Origin: Acidobacteriaceae bacterium
GTDB taxonomy: Bacteria > Acidobacteriota > Terriglobia > Terriglobales > Acidobacteriaceae
Length of the DNA stretch: 14,132 nucleotides
Direction: 5' to 3'
Assembly (NCBI GenBank): GCA_003165855.1
Contig: PMXH01000143.1
Coordinates: forward strand, 11,684-25,815
The notes beneath the pieces were generated by a model. It searched no databases. It was not told the DNA's origin and was given only the letters and a program-made list of their open reading frames with translations. The translations under genes were made by a program, and so were the position numbers. Shown piece after piece: positions 6,651 to 14,132 of this stretch; within the stretch, counting starts at the first letter, position 1, and each line of letters opens with the position of its first letter.

Positions 6651-8012
6651 TCAAAGGGGGAACTCACGCTCCACGAACTCGAGCGCCTGGTCACGGGAGA
6701 GCAATCGCCCTTCGAGTTGAGCATCTTCCACCGCTTCCAGAATCTCGCGGAACCTGGGCCCCGGCGCGTACCCGGCAGCGATCAGGTCGTCGCCCGTAAC
6801 TAGCGCTGCTGGCCTTATCTCCGCCGGAGGAATCTCCGCGAGCTTCTTCTGGATCAACTGATACGTGCTCAAGTTGCCGTGACTGGCCAGGCTGTCGGCG
6901 CGGTGCAACGCGAGATGTTCGTCGAAGCCGGGCATGCGCAGAAACTTCTTCAGCGTCGACTCCTTCATGCGCGTGACATGCCCAAAGCGCATGTGATTGT
7001 CGACCAGCGCAAGCACCTGTTCCGTGTCGTCGCTGGAGAACCGCAAGCGCCGGCAGATTTCTTCCGCAATCTTCACGCCCACACCCACGTGCCCATCGAA
7101 CCGGATGCGATCGGGCGCCGCCCGGAACGTCGCCGGCTTGCCCACATCGTGCAGCAGGGCGCCCCAAGCCAGCGCCGCAGAACAAGGATGGGGCAGATTC
7201 TCTAGCAGCAGCAGCGTGTGCACAAACACGTCGCCTTCCGGATGAAACTCACTCGGTTGCTCGACTCCCTTCATGAGCGAAATCTCCGGCAACACTTCCC
7301 TCAATAGCCCGCTCTCATCCAACAGAAGAAAGGCGCGCCGAGCATGGCCCTCGGTGAGCATCTTCGTGAGTTCGTCGCGAACCCGCTCGCGCGAGACGAC
7401 TTGAATCCCTTGCGCAAGCCGTTGAATCGCGGCTAGCGTCTCCGCTTCAATCGCATACTCGAATCGCGCCGCAAAGCGCACCGCCCGCAGCATGCGCAAT
7501 TTGTCTTCCGCAAAGCGCCGCTCTGGATCGCCGATGGTGCGGATGATGCCTGCTTCCAGGTCCTCCCGCCCAGCCACAAAGTCGAGCACCTCGCCAGTCG
7601 TTCCTCCGACAAAGGGATCAAGCAGCATGCCGTTGATGGTAAAGTCCCGGCGGACAACATCCTCGCGTGGATCCTCGCTGAATCGCACTTCGTCGGGACG
7701 GCGTCCGTCGGAGTATCCCAGATCACTGCGAAAGGTCGCCACCTCCACGGCGTGGGACTTCTGCAGGACATTTTCGTCCGACCCGCGCTGTTCCTCCGGC
7801 AGTGGCACCAGCACCACTCCAAACTGTGCACCGACGGCGTAGGTGTCGGGAAGGATCTCCATGACTTTCGCTGGCGTCGCGCTGGTTGCGATGTCGTAAT
7901 CCGCAGGCTCGCGTTTCAGCAAGAGATCGCGCACACATCCGCCCACCAGGTAGGCCTGAAAGCCTTGCTGACGCAGGGTCTGGATGATCGAGATGGCAAA
8001 AGCCTTGGACAT
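6651..8012 (-). CDS. cca: CCA tRNA nucleotidyltransferase / poly(A) polymerase family, with HD domain
   Basis: A 453-aa class II nucleotidyltransferase that most likely adds or repairs the 3' CCA of tRNAs. The catalytic domain opens with YLVGGCVRDLLL (21-32) and the two carboxylates D38 and D40 (PADYDIAT). RRDFTINGM follows at 121-129 and the nucleotide-selecting EDKLR at 169-173. A HD phosphohydrolase motif, LLHDVGKP at 287-293 (H288, D289), lies in the helical half. The poly(A) polymerase branch shares these motifs, so CCA addition is the best but not the only reading; the compact length and absence of a long basic C-terminal tail favour CCA addition. The ATG at 8012 is the first in frame and is followed at once by conserved sequence; its ribosome site is weak. 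It lies 67 bases after the isoaspartyl peptidase gene and 100 before the DUF721 gene. Confidence 0.92.
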   Translation of the reverse strand: MSKAFAISIIQTLRQQGFQAYLVGGCVRDLLLKREPADYDIATSATPAKVMEILPDTYAVGAQFGVVLVPLPEEQRGSDENVLQKSHAVEVATFRSDLGYSDGRRPDEVRFSEDPREDVVRRDFTINGMLLDPFVGGTTGEVLDFVAGREDLEAGIIRTIGDPERRFAEDKLRMLRAVRFAARFEYAIEAETLAAIQRLAQGIQVVSRERVRDELTKMLTEGHARRAFLLLDESGLLREVLPEISLMKGVEQPSEFHPEGDVFVHTLLLLENLPHPCSAALAWGALLHDVGKPATFRAAPDRIRFDGHVGVGVKIAEEICRRLRFSSDDTEQVLALVDNHMRFGHVTRMKESTLKKFLRMPGFDEHLALHRADSLASHGNLSTYQLIQKKLAEIPPAEIRPAALVTGDDLIAAGYAPGPRFREILEAVEDAQLEGRLLSRDQALEFVEREFPL

Positions 8013-8079
8013 GAAGCGCTGCTGGAGAATTGCATGGACCGCTCGACTTAGAGATGCCAGAGAGGCTGCTCTTTCTCAC

Positions 8080-9069
8080 TCACGGAGCGCTGCGCTCGAC
8101 CCCGGCCTCTTCTTTCTTGATCGTCTTGCAAGCCCAAGCCATGCGGGGCGTATTGTGGGCGATGCCGAACTGTCCCTTTGCGTTCAGCACGATGATGCCG
8201 CCATGCCCATTCAATCGCTGCTTCAAATAGTTCATCGCTTCCTGCGCCGCCCACTCCGGAAGATTCCCCGCGGCTACGCGGTCAGCCGTCCACTTGGCCA
8301 GCACCAGCTTCATAATCGGCTCGCCCCAGCCCGTAGTCGAGACGGCCGCGCTCAAATTGTCCGCGTAACAACCGCACCCGATCAGTGACGAGTCGCCCAG
8401 CCTTCCCGGAGCCTTGTTCAAGGTCCCACCCGTGGAAGTTGCCGCCGCGATGTTACCGTCGCGATCGAGCGCGACCGCGCCTACCGTGTCGTGCGAGACC
8501 GTAGGCGCAAACAACTCGTTCCCATCTTTCGCGAAATCACGCCCCGCCGCCTCCCGCTGATACTCCCGCAGTCGTTCCACCTCGCGTTCGATCACCAGTT
8601 CTTCGTTCTTGCACAACTCCACGCCATGCTCGGCCGCAAAACTCTCCGCCCCTTCGGCCACAAAATACACATGCGGACTCTCACTCAGAATCTTCCGCGC
8701 CGCGCGCACTGGATTGCGCAATCGCTCCACGCATCCCACGCCTCCGGCCCGCAGCGTCGCCCCATCCATGATCAGCGCATCCATCTGCACCCGGCCGTCG
8801 CGGTTCAGAAAACTTCCACGCCCCGCATCGAACGTTTCGTCGTCTTCCATGATGACGACGGCCTCCTCGATGGCATCCAGCGCCGCGCCGCCGCGTTCCA
8901 GCACCCCCCACCCCGCCGCCAGAGCGTTGCGTACGCCATGCAGATGGCCCTCCACCATGTCATCGGGTATGGCCCAGGCGCCGCCGTGAACAACAAGAAC
9001 AGGATCAGTCGGCAAAAAGGAATTCTCCAGAGATTTTTCGTTATACAAACCGAAGCCACAGTTTAGCAT
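8080..9069 (-). CDS. Isoaspartyl peptidase / L-asparaginase (Ntn-hydrolase)
   Basis: 329 aa from the ATG at 9069. The family hydrolyses isoaspartyl dipeptides and L-asparagine and matures by cutting itself just before a threonine. That threonine is T195 in SHDTVGAVALD. Further active-site residues match E. coli EcAIII (T179, T197, R207, D210, T230, G231, from memory) at a constant offset of 16: T213 (TSTGG), R223 and D226 (PGRLGDSS), and T246 and G247 (TTGWGE). HGGAW at 28-32 is the usual start of the mature enzyme, and no signal peptide is present. The residue before the nucleophile is Asp, not Gly as in E. coli. Start choice is uncertain: homologues begin near residue 20, and a TTG at 9015 has GGAG nine bases upstream. 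It may head the operon with cca and gatCA. Confidence 0.9.
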   Translation of the reverse strand: MLNCGFGLYNEKSLENSFLPTDPVLVVHGGAWAIPDDMVEGHLHGVRNALAAGWGVLERGGAALDAIEEAVVIMEDDETFDAGRGSFLNRDGRVQMDALIMDGATLRAGGVGCVERLRNPVRAARKILSESPHVYFVAEGAESFAAEHGVELCKNEELVIEREVERLREYQREAAGRDFAKDGNELFAPTVSHDTVGAVALDRDGNIAAATSTGGTLNKAPGRLGDSSLIGCGCYADNLSAAVSTTGWGEPIMKLVLAKWTADRVAAGNLPEWAAQEAMNYLKQRLNGHGGIIVLNAKGQFGIAHNTPRMAWACKTIKKEEAGVERSAP

Positions 9070-9138
9070 TCCGCAGAGCGGCGAACGCCCACGTCGGGGG
9101 AAGCCGGACGTCAGCTCGAGGCACCACCTTTGTGCCGC

Positions 9139-9166
9139 TTGACAATGTTTCCCTGACGCGTACACT
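9139..9166 (+). promoter_or_regulatory. Sigma-70 type promoter for the 1295-aa protein gene
   Basis: A perfect -35 TTGACA (9139-9144), a 16-base spacer and TACACT (9161-9166, four of six matches to TATAAT). It lies in the 133-base gap between divergent genes, 37 bases before the start codon, leaving a short leader with the ribosome site. No other plus-strand pair in the gap is as good. Confidence 0.5.
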
Positions 9167-9190
9167 TGCGCCTCAATACGCGCTTCCCCC

Positions 9191-9196
9191 GGAGGA
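9191..9196 (+). promoter_or_regulatory. Strong Shine-Dalgarno site of the 1295-aa protein gene
   Basis: GGAGGA six bases before the ATG at 9203. This near-perfect site, the strongest in the window, fixes the start and places the signal peptide at the very N-terminus. Confidence 0.75.
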
Positions 9197-9202
9197 AAGA
9201 CA

Positions 9203-12200
9203 ATGAATCTCCGGAACGCGTTCTTAGTGCTATTCGCGGGACTGTCCTTGACGCTGGCTTGGGGCCAGCAAGCTACGGTTTCGACGGCTGACTCGCAGGG
9301 TCAAGTCGCAGAAGCCGCCGCAGATGTGTCGCCTTCTAACGGTGAGGGCAAGCCGGGAACGGTGAAGGTTTTCTTCACCGGCTTTTTGCTGGGATATTAC
9401 CGGCTGCCGCAATGGCAGAGCGCCGACTTCGAACCAGAATGCCCCAGCCCGGACGCAGAGAACCAAACCTGGAGGAGCGATCTAAGACTACAAAGCACTG
9501 ACCCTGATTCTCCCGCCAAGCAATTCATAGACTTACTCAAGAGCGGGAAAAAAGATGGCGCCAAGGTTTCCGAGCCCCGTAAACCCGACGACCTCCTTGT
9601 CGGCATGGGCGACAACTTCGCTGTGGCTCTCGAGGCCCGAGCCTATCGCCCACATAAAGACAAAGTCTGGCAGCTTAGTGCCAAGTCGCGCGACGTGCAA
9701 GATTGGCCGCCCAAGAATCATCCCCCTGTCGGCGACAACGTCATCGGCGACAACGTCGGCTGCTTCCTTTATCAGGCTGGTTACGATGCCGTAGTCCCCG
9801 GCAAGAACGATTTCTACTTCGGCCCCGAGCGTCTCCGGCGTATCGCAGATCGTTTGGCTACTGCGCCGGTTATCGTCGACGGCAACCTGCATCCCATTCT
9901 GCATCCCGTAAGAGTGCTGGCCGCCAATCTCGTCTTGAAGACCGATCCAGTGAACAAGCCTCCCGCCATCCTCGATTCCGACAAGCGAGAGCTCAAGTTC
10001 GTACCTGGCTTGCCCAGCGGAATCAAGTCGCTTGATGCTAAGGATAACGGCACCTTGATGCCCTTCACCCGCCGCCTTCGCTTCCAATTTCCGTCCGAGA
10101 AGACTCCGAACCCGTCTCTGTTCCTCTGCCCTGTGGCCAGCGACCAGGGCTTGGACGCGCTGAATCCTACGAGCGAAATCTGTCGGAAGAGAATGTTGTC
10201 TGCCTCCGCCTTCGCCTGGACCGTCGAAAAAAAATCCTCACAAACTCCGCAAAGCCAACCAACCGATGGGGATGATGCTCAAACCCCTCAAACTCGGGAT
10301 TTCACTTTGCCCGATGATTGGCTACCCGAAAAGCCTGGCGCTCCGGGAACCCTCTTTGGCTTGTGCGCAAGAAGGGAGCAACAAAGAGATGCCAAGCCCT
10401 TGCCTCCCAACCAGGAATACTATTGCCTGCGACTCACCATCGCCGAACCCTTGTTTGGAAAACTTACAGACCCCCCATATGTCGTCAAGCCGGTTACTCA
10501 GGCAGATGGATCTACCGCCTATGCCGTTATCGTTGGCATCGTGGACCCCGATCTGGCCTCGTTAGTCGGGCGCGACAACCTCTCGTGGCGCAACCAGCAG
10601 CCGGAACTGGAGCCAGGAAGGACCACTTCGGCGGCGAAGATCGCTCGCGAAGGCAAAGAAGCCTACAGCACCGCGGTCAACGCCATGGATCCTGCTGCCA
10701 CCATCGCGCTGGCTTTCCGGCACTTCGATCTAGTGGGCAGGAACTTCAACTCGGACGGCACTCGCAGAGAGCATCCCATCCCGCAGGACGCGAAGATCTT
10801 CAAGGTTCTGCTGGCTCAGATGGAGCGCGGCAAAGCCGAAACCTTAGGCGCGAATCTGGCAACCACCAGCCTGAGTGGAACGCCCTTGAATTTCGATCTG
10901 GTCTTTTCTTCGGCCACCGATTTTTCCGCGGCCACCGCAGATGAGCAAGTGTCCCTTGATCCAGTTCCTGTACTCGACATCAAAGATAACCAGAGCGGCA
11001 CGCAGCCGCCACCCTTCCGACAATTTGTGGTGGCGCCTTGGCGAGCCTATGACTATTCGAATCACAGGTTGCCTGATCCCTTGCGAATGGTCTCTCTGGC
11101 CGACACCTGCGCTGCCAATGTCTGCACAAAACGAGATGTTGCTATCGACGGACATTGGAAAGTCAAATTCCCTCTGCCGGCAACCGTCAGTCAAAAGCAT
11201 CTGAAAGACGCTTACGACAATATAGGGCAAGTCTACATTGAGCAGAACCGCTACTGGCCTCCACCCGATTCTCAGCCAGGCGGTAAGAGCACTCCCTCCG
11301 AGCCACCCTCAAATCCCTTTCAACTCGCCGTCCTCGACACGTTGCGAAATAAGACCGGCGCCGACGTAGCAATGCTGCAAAAGCGCGACTTCTACTGGGG
11401 ACCGTTCTACACTCCGCTGCTTCAAACCAGGCCGCGTTACCCGAATGGCGTACTCCTGGATTCCATCCTCTGGACCGGAGACTACCTGCAGGTGCTGACT
11501 GTTCGAGGAGACACGCTGAAGAAGGTGCTTGATGACTCTGACAAACTGGATGCCTTGGACGCGCAAGCCTCCAACCCTTCCACAGAAACCTATCGCGGCC
11601 TGCTTACCTGGGGCATCCAAAAGACCCACGATAAGCAGTACCTGGTAGACGGCGCACAACTGGATCCCAACCGGCTTTATACCGTGGCCACCAGCAACCA
11701 CATCAGTGCGGGAGATACTGGTTACCCGGAGTTGGCCGATCCCCAGTTCGCCGACGCCAGGCTTCCGCGGGGTCCAAAGTCCCAGCCCGAAGGCACGAAG
11801 TCTCAACGCATCAGTTCCATCATTTGCGATGCGTTCCATGGCGATGACTGCTTGGACGGTCCTGGATTAGCGTTTGCCACCATCGAGCGGCTTCCATCCC
11901 AGCTCGAACCTAAACTCTCAGCGCGGCTAAATGCCTGGGGCCGGACCTTTACGGCTCGCCCCGAACTCGAGACGGACAGCGCCAGCCAGGTCGACTACTT
12001 GGCCCAGCTCAATCCCACATGGCGGTTCTCTCTAAAGGACCTCTCGTTGAACCTAAGCGGCGTCCGTAACAACCTCAGCGAAGTTCAGCGCTCCACCGAA
12101 CTCGCCGCCGTCACCGAATCCAGCGCGGCCAACCCCAAGAATCATGCCATCGACTACTCCTCTCATGTGGAGTTCGTGCGCAGCAGCAGGCGGCTGGACG

Positions 12201-13090
12201 AATTTATCCGCGGGCTCGCGCTCTACAAAACTACCGTCACCGCAACCACCCAAACCCTCACTCTCCTCCCCGGCCAGACCACTCCACCCACGGTCGGTGC
12301 TCTGCCCCTGATCTCTCGGAGCAAGAACCAGGGTGCCGTCGACGCGGGATTCTTCCTTCACCGGTTGCACAAGTATGACTCCAGGTGGGGGCTGGTGTAC
12401 GAACCCTTTCATTTCGACACACCTTTGTATCGCGTAGAGTTGCCCGTCAACGCCTTCTATAGCCACACTACGGATCAGCTGATAAATCCCGGATTCAATC
12501 TGAAACTTGATCGAGACCGGAGGTTTCTACAGCGCCTCGGCTTCCGCGCAGAAAGTAGCCAAAGTTCGGTAGAGATAGGCATTGAAGCAGGATGGGAACA
12601 GAACGCTCTGCATGAAGTATCCAGCAATATTGGAGAATGTCAGGCCTTAGCAACTCTCACTCTAAGTTCCTGCCTCAAAACCTTTCAGCAGACACCGGGC
12701 TTCCTTTTTGGCAGCCTTCTGCAGTTGAATGGCACTCGCAAGAACAATGGCGCCTACGTCAACCTGGACTGGAGCATTCCGCTTATCTGGAAATTTTCCT
12801 TCCGCACCGAGGACTACGGGGAGTACTACAGTCCCGCCCACCTCGACAACAGCACCAATACTCTCTATCGCAACGATGCCAAAGAAACCCTTAAGTTTAC
12901 GGTGTTGCCCAACCTGACTCTCGGCCCCGGCCTCGAAAGGTTCGACTATGAAAACAAGGTAGAACGCGTCCATTTTCGCACCTGGTCGCCCGTGTTCAAC
13001 GTGACCTATAGCTTCGACAAGTATTCGGGAGGAGATTGGAAGAGATCACTGGGCTACAGTCCCAGCGCGGCAGGAGCCGCGCCAAAATAG
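9203..13090 (+). CDS. Exported 5'-nucleotidase-like protein, catalytic motifs lost, with C-terminal beta-barrel-like region
   Basis: 1295 aa. Residues 1-21 are a signal peptide with a likely AWG/QQ cut. Residues 53-620 follow the order of a calcineurin-like metallophosphatase: VKVFFTG (54-60), LLVGMGDNFA (131-140), GYDAVVPGKNDFYFG (193-207), VLAANLVL (238-245), NFDLVFSSATDF (563-574), with a large insertion between the last two. Of the metal ligands only D137 remains: DxHG is TGFLLG, GNHE is GKND and GHxH is SATD. Residues 705-900 resemble the nucleotidase C-terminal domain: LTVRGDTLKKVLDD (765-778) and YTVATSNHISAGDTGYPEL (826-844), also with altered substrate residues. Residues 940-1295 alternate polar and aromatic or aliphatic residues in 10-12-residue strands (for example 1046-1054, 1075-1086, 1121-1131, 1166-1177, 1260-1270), as in outer-membrane barrels. 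Twelve cysteines lie mostly in close pairs. It is probably an envelope protein with binding rather than hydrolytic activity; function unknown. Confidence 0.8.
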   Translation: MNLRNAFLVLFAGLSLTLAWGQQATVSTADSQGQVAEAAADVSPSNGEGKPGTVKVFFTGFLLGYYRLPQWQSADFEPECPSPDAENQTWRSDLRLQSTDPDSPAKQFIDLLKSGKKDGAKVSEPRKPDDLLVGMGDNFAVALEARAYRPHKDKVWQLSAKSRDVQDWPPKNHPPVGDNVIGDNVGCFLYQAGYDAVVPGKNDFYFGPERLRRIADRLATAPVIVDGNLHPILHPVRVLAANLVLKTDPVNKPPAILDSDKRELKFVPGLPSGIKSLDAKDNGTLMPFTRRLRFQFPSEKTPNPSLFLCPVASDQGLDALNPTSEICRKRMLSASAFAWTVEKKSSQTPQSQPTDGDDAQTPQTRDFTLPDDWLPEKPGAPGTLFGLCARREQQRDAKPLPPNQEYYCLRLTIAEPLFGKLTDPPYVVKPVTQADGSTAYAVIVGIVDPDLASLVGRDNLSWRNQQPELEPGRTTSAAKIAREGKEAYSTAVNAMDPAATIALAFRHFDLVGRNFNSDGTRREHPIPQDAKIFKVLLAQMERGKAETLGANLATTSLSGTPLNFDLVFSSATDFSAATADEQVSLDPVPVLDIKDNQSGTQPPPFRQFVVAPWRAYDYSNHRLPDPLRMVSLADTCAANVCTKRDVAIDGHWKVKFPLPATVSQKHLKDAYDNIGQVYIEQNRYWPPPDSQPGGKSTPSEPPSNPFQLAVLDTLRNKTGADVAMLQKRDFYWGPFYTPLLQTRPRYPNGVLLDSILWTGDYLQVLTVRGDTLKKVLDDSDKLDALDAQASNPSTETYRGLLTWGIQKTHDKQYLVDGAQLDPNRLYTVATSNHISAGDTGYPELADPQFADARLPRGPKSQPEGTKSQRISSIICDAFHGDDCLDGPGLAFATIERLPSQLEPKLSARLNAWGRTFTARPELETDSASQVDYLAQLNPTWRFSLKDLSLNLSGVRNNLSEVQRSTELAAVTESSAANPKNHAIDYSSHVEFVRSSRRLDEFIRGLALYKTTVTATTQTLTLLPGQTTPPTVGALPLISRSKNQGAVDAGFFLHRLHKYDSRWGLVYEPFHFDTPLYRVELPVNAFYSHTTDQLINPGFNLKLDRDRRFLQRLGFRAESSQSSVEIGIEAGWEQNALHEVSSNIGECQALATLTLSSCLKTFQQTPGFLFGSLLQLNGTRKNNGAYVNLDWSIPLIWKFSFRTEDYGEYYSPAHLDNSTNTLYRNDAKETLKFTVLPNLTLGPGLERFDYENKVERVHFRTWSPVFNVTYSFDKYSGGDWKRSLGYSPSAAGAAPK

Positions 13091-13091
13091 C

Positions 13092-13111
13092 TTGCAAAGA
13101 TACCTTTGCGA
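13092..13111. terminator. Small hairpin after the 1295-aa protein gene, possible terminator
   Basis: GCAAAG (13094-13099) and CTTTGC (13104-13109) pair around a four-base loop, with two weaker flanking pairs. It lies in the 37-base gap between two convergent genes, where a two-way terminator is expected. There is no T-run on either side, so it is a weak candidate. Confidence 0.3.
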
Positions 13112-13127
13112 TACGTTATATCTTCAC

Positions 13128-13769
13128 TTATGCCGCCTGCCCCGCCTTGGCCGCCGCGGGCGCGTCCTGCGTTCTGGTCCAGGTGTAGCGCATGCGGTGA
13201 ATCACGGTGATGGTCGACAGTACCGCAATCACCCACAGCACCGGCGCCATGCGATTGAAGAGGGCGCCGATGATCACCAGCACCAGCCGCTCCGGACGCT
13301 CCATAAATCCCACCCGGCAGGATCCGATCAGCGACTCGGCGCGGGCGCGCGTGTAACTCACCATGATGGCGCTAACCATGACGAAAGCAGTGAGCACAAC
13401 GTAGAAGAACCGGTCACCGCGCGCATAGAAGACCAGAAGGCCCAGGAACTGCGAAGCGTCGCTGTAGCGGTCGACCACCGAATCGAAGAATGCACCGAAG
13501 CGCGTGACCCGGTTGGTGGCGCGCGCCACTTGCCCATCCACCAGATCGAAGAAGCCCGAGCCGATGATCACCAGGCCAGCGTAAAAGAACAGTCGCCGCT
13601 GCGTCACGGCCGTGGCCGAGCCGAACAGGACTGCGGCCCAAGTGTTCACTAACAGTCCCATAAAAGTGAGCACGTTGGGATTGATGCGCGACAGCGCCAG
13701 CCAGCGAACGATGGTATCGAGCAACACTCCGCAGGCCCGGCCGAAGGCGCTCGTCCACGACATTGACAT
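13128..13769 (-). CDS. CDP-alcohol phosphatidyltransferase, phosphatidylinositol-phosphate synthase-like
   Basis: A 213-aa membrane protein with the full CDP-alcohol phosphotransferase signature D75-x2-D78-G79-x2-A82-R83-x8-G92-x3-D96-x3-D100. Unlike the enzyme at 1527-2126, it also has SYTRARAE (138-145) and GFMERPERLVLV (154-165), which are typical of the actinobacterial phosphatidylinositol-phosphate synthase and archaetidylinositol-phosphate synthase group, where these basic residues hold inositol phosphate; the usual lysine of SYxKARAE is arginine (R141) here. Six membrane spans are plausible. The product would then be phosphatidylinositol phosphate from CDP-diacylglycerol and inositol-1-phosphate, but the acceptor is inferred. 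The ATG at 13769 directly follows the greA stop (TGAATG), so coupled translation is likely; a second ATG at 13763 is also possible. The last 15 residues are Ala-rich. Confidence 0.85.
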   Translation of the reverse strand: MSMSWTSAFGRACGVLLDTIVRWLALSRINPNVLTFMGLLVNTWAAVLFGSATAVTQRRLFFYAGLVIIGSGFFDLVDGQVARATNRVTRFGAFFDSVVDRYSDASQFLGLLVFYARGDRFFYVVLTAFVMVSAIMVSYTRARAESLIGSCRVGFMERPERLVLVIIGALFNRMAPVLWVIAVLSTITVIHRMRYTWTRTQDAPAAAKAGQAA

Positions 13770-14132
13770 TCAGGCGCCCGCCTTTTCGGGATCCACTTCG
13801 TCGTGCACGGTGCTCAGGCTTAAGATTTCCAGTTCGCGCTTGCCGTTGGGCGTGATCACCGTGGCTTCCTCGCCTACCTTCTTGTTCAGCAGGGCGCGGC
13901 CAATGGGCGAGGTGGTCGAGATCTTGCCCGCGCCCACGTCGGACTCTTCGCTGGTCACAAGCTTGTATTCGATTTCTTCATTCTTCGTGCTGTCGAAAAC
14001 CTTTACTGTGGAACCCAGCCCCACTTTGTCCTTGGGGATGTTGTTCATGTTGGTCAACGACAAGTCGGCGAGACGCTTGCCGAGCTGGCGGAAGCGCGCC
14101 TTGACGAACTCCTGGCGCTGCTTGGCCATGTG
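13770..14132 (-). CDS. greA: Transcription elongation factor GreA, 5' end beyond the window
   Basis: The visible 120 codons plus stop encode the second coiled-coil helix and the whole C-terminal domain of GreA, which enters the RNA polymerase secondary channel and rescues backtracked complexes by stimulating transcript cleavage. AKQRQEFVKARFRQLGKRLADL is split here into its recognisable halves (AKQRQEFVKAR and RQLGKRLADL) and matches the second helix; VGLGSTVKVFD opens the FKBP-like domain, and SPIGRALLNKKVGEEATV is the family's best-known motif. The ATG at 14129 is an internal methionine, not the start: the frame stays open to the edge, and a normal GreA has about 35-45 more residues, including the acidic tip of the coiled coil. 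It is followed without a gap by the phosphatidyltransferase gene. Confidence 0.93.
   Translation of the reverse strand, partial: HMAKQRQEFVKARFRQLGKRLADLSLTNMNNIPKDKVGLGSTVKVFDSTKNEEIEYKLVTSEESDVGAGKISTTSPIGRALLNKKVGEEATVITPNGKRELEILSLSTVHDEVDPEKAGA

Noticed and set aside
6551..6724. Longer N-terminus for the DUF721 protein, running into the cca end
   Set aside because: The strong AAGAGGAG site and the conserved domain boundary point to the ATG at 6550; the upstream part lacks family similarity.
9728..9758. 15-base direct duplication inside the 1295-aa gene (VGDNVIGDNVG)
   Set aside because: Only two copies in frame; it is probably a small in-frame duplication with no clear functional meaning.
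13092..13652. Plus-strand open frame of 186 codons opposite the inositol-phosphate-synthase-like gene
   Set aside because: It is antisense to a clear membrane enzyme with complete motifs; its His/Glu/Arg-rich composition is typical of a reversed frame.
1..14132. tRNA genes near the tRNA-processing genes, and signs of mobile elements
   Set aside because: I saw no cloverleaf-like gene ending in CCA, no GTTCRANNC-type T-loop in a spacer, and no integrase, transposase or flanking terminal repeats.

Overview
The window looks like chromosomal DNA of a GC-rich Gram-negative bacterium, most likely an uncultured or little-studied member of the Acidobacteriota. This is inferred from gene style, the short-repeat-bearing spacers, an outer-membrane-type protein and a small conserved protein ahead of pgsA; I could not run a search. 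There is no phage, transposase, CRISPR array, rRNA or tRNA, and no gene-free stretch over about 205 bases.

Left part (1-4387): the minus strand carries the 5' part of a Pseudomonas-type L-rhamnose isomerase that runs off the left edge. Divergent from it on the plus strand are an unrecognised 143-aa protein translationally coupled to a CDP-alcohol phosphatidyltransferase (pgsA type), then cysteinyl-tRNA synthetase (cysS), then a FmdE-family protein with a zinc ribbon. Between cysS and the FmdE gene lies an AT-rich element made of two facing arrays of octamers.

Middle part (4384-9069, minus strand): isoaspartyl peptidase, tRNA nucleotidyltransferase (cca), a short DUF721/DciA-like protein, gatC and gatA lie in one direction with small gaps, so they may be one operon. 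cysS, cca and gatCA make this a translation-linked neighbourhood (tRNA charging, CCA addition, tRNA-dependent amidation). A tandem heptamer repeat sits between gatC and gatA. gatB is not in the window.

Right part (9203-14132): behind its own promoter and strong ribosome binding site is a 1295-aa exported protein. It has the layout of a 5'-nucleotidase (metallophosphatase-like domain plus nucleotidase C-terminal domain), but nearly all metal-binding motifs are replaced, and it ends in about 350 residues that look like an outer-membrane beta-barrel. This is the most unusual object in the window. Convergent to it, greA (running off the right edge) is followed directly by a phosphatidylinositol-phosphate-synthase-like CDP-alcohol phosphotransferase.
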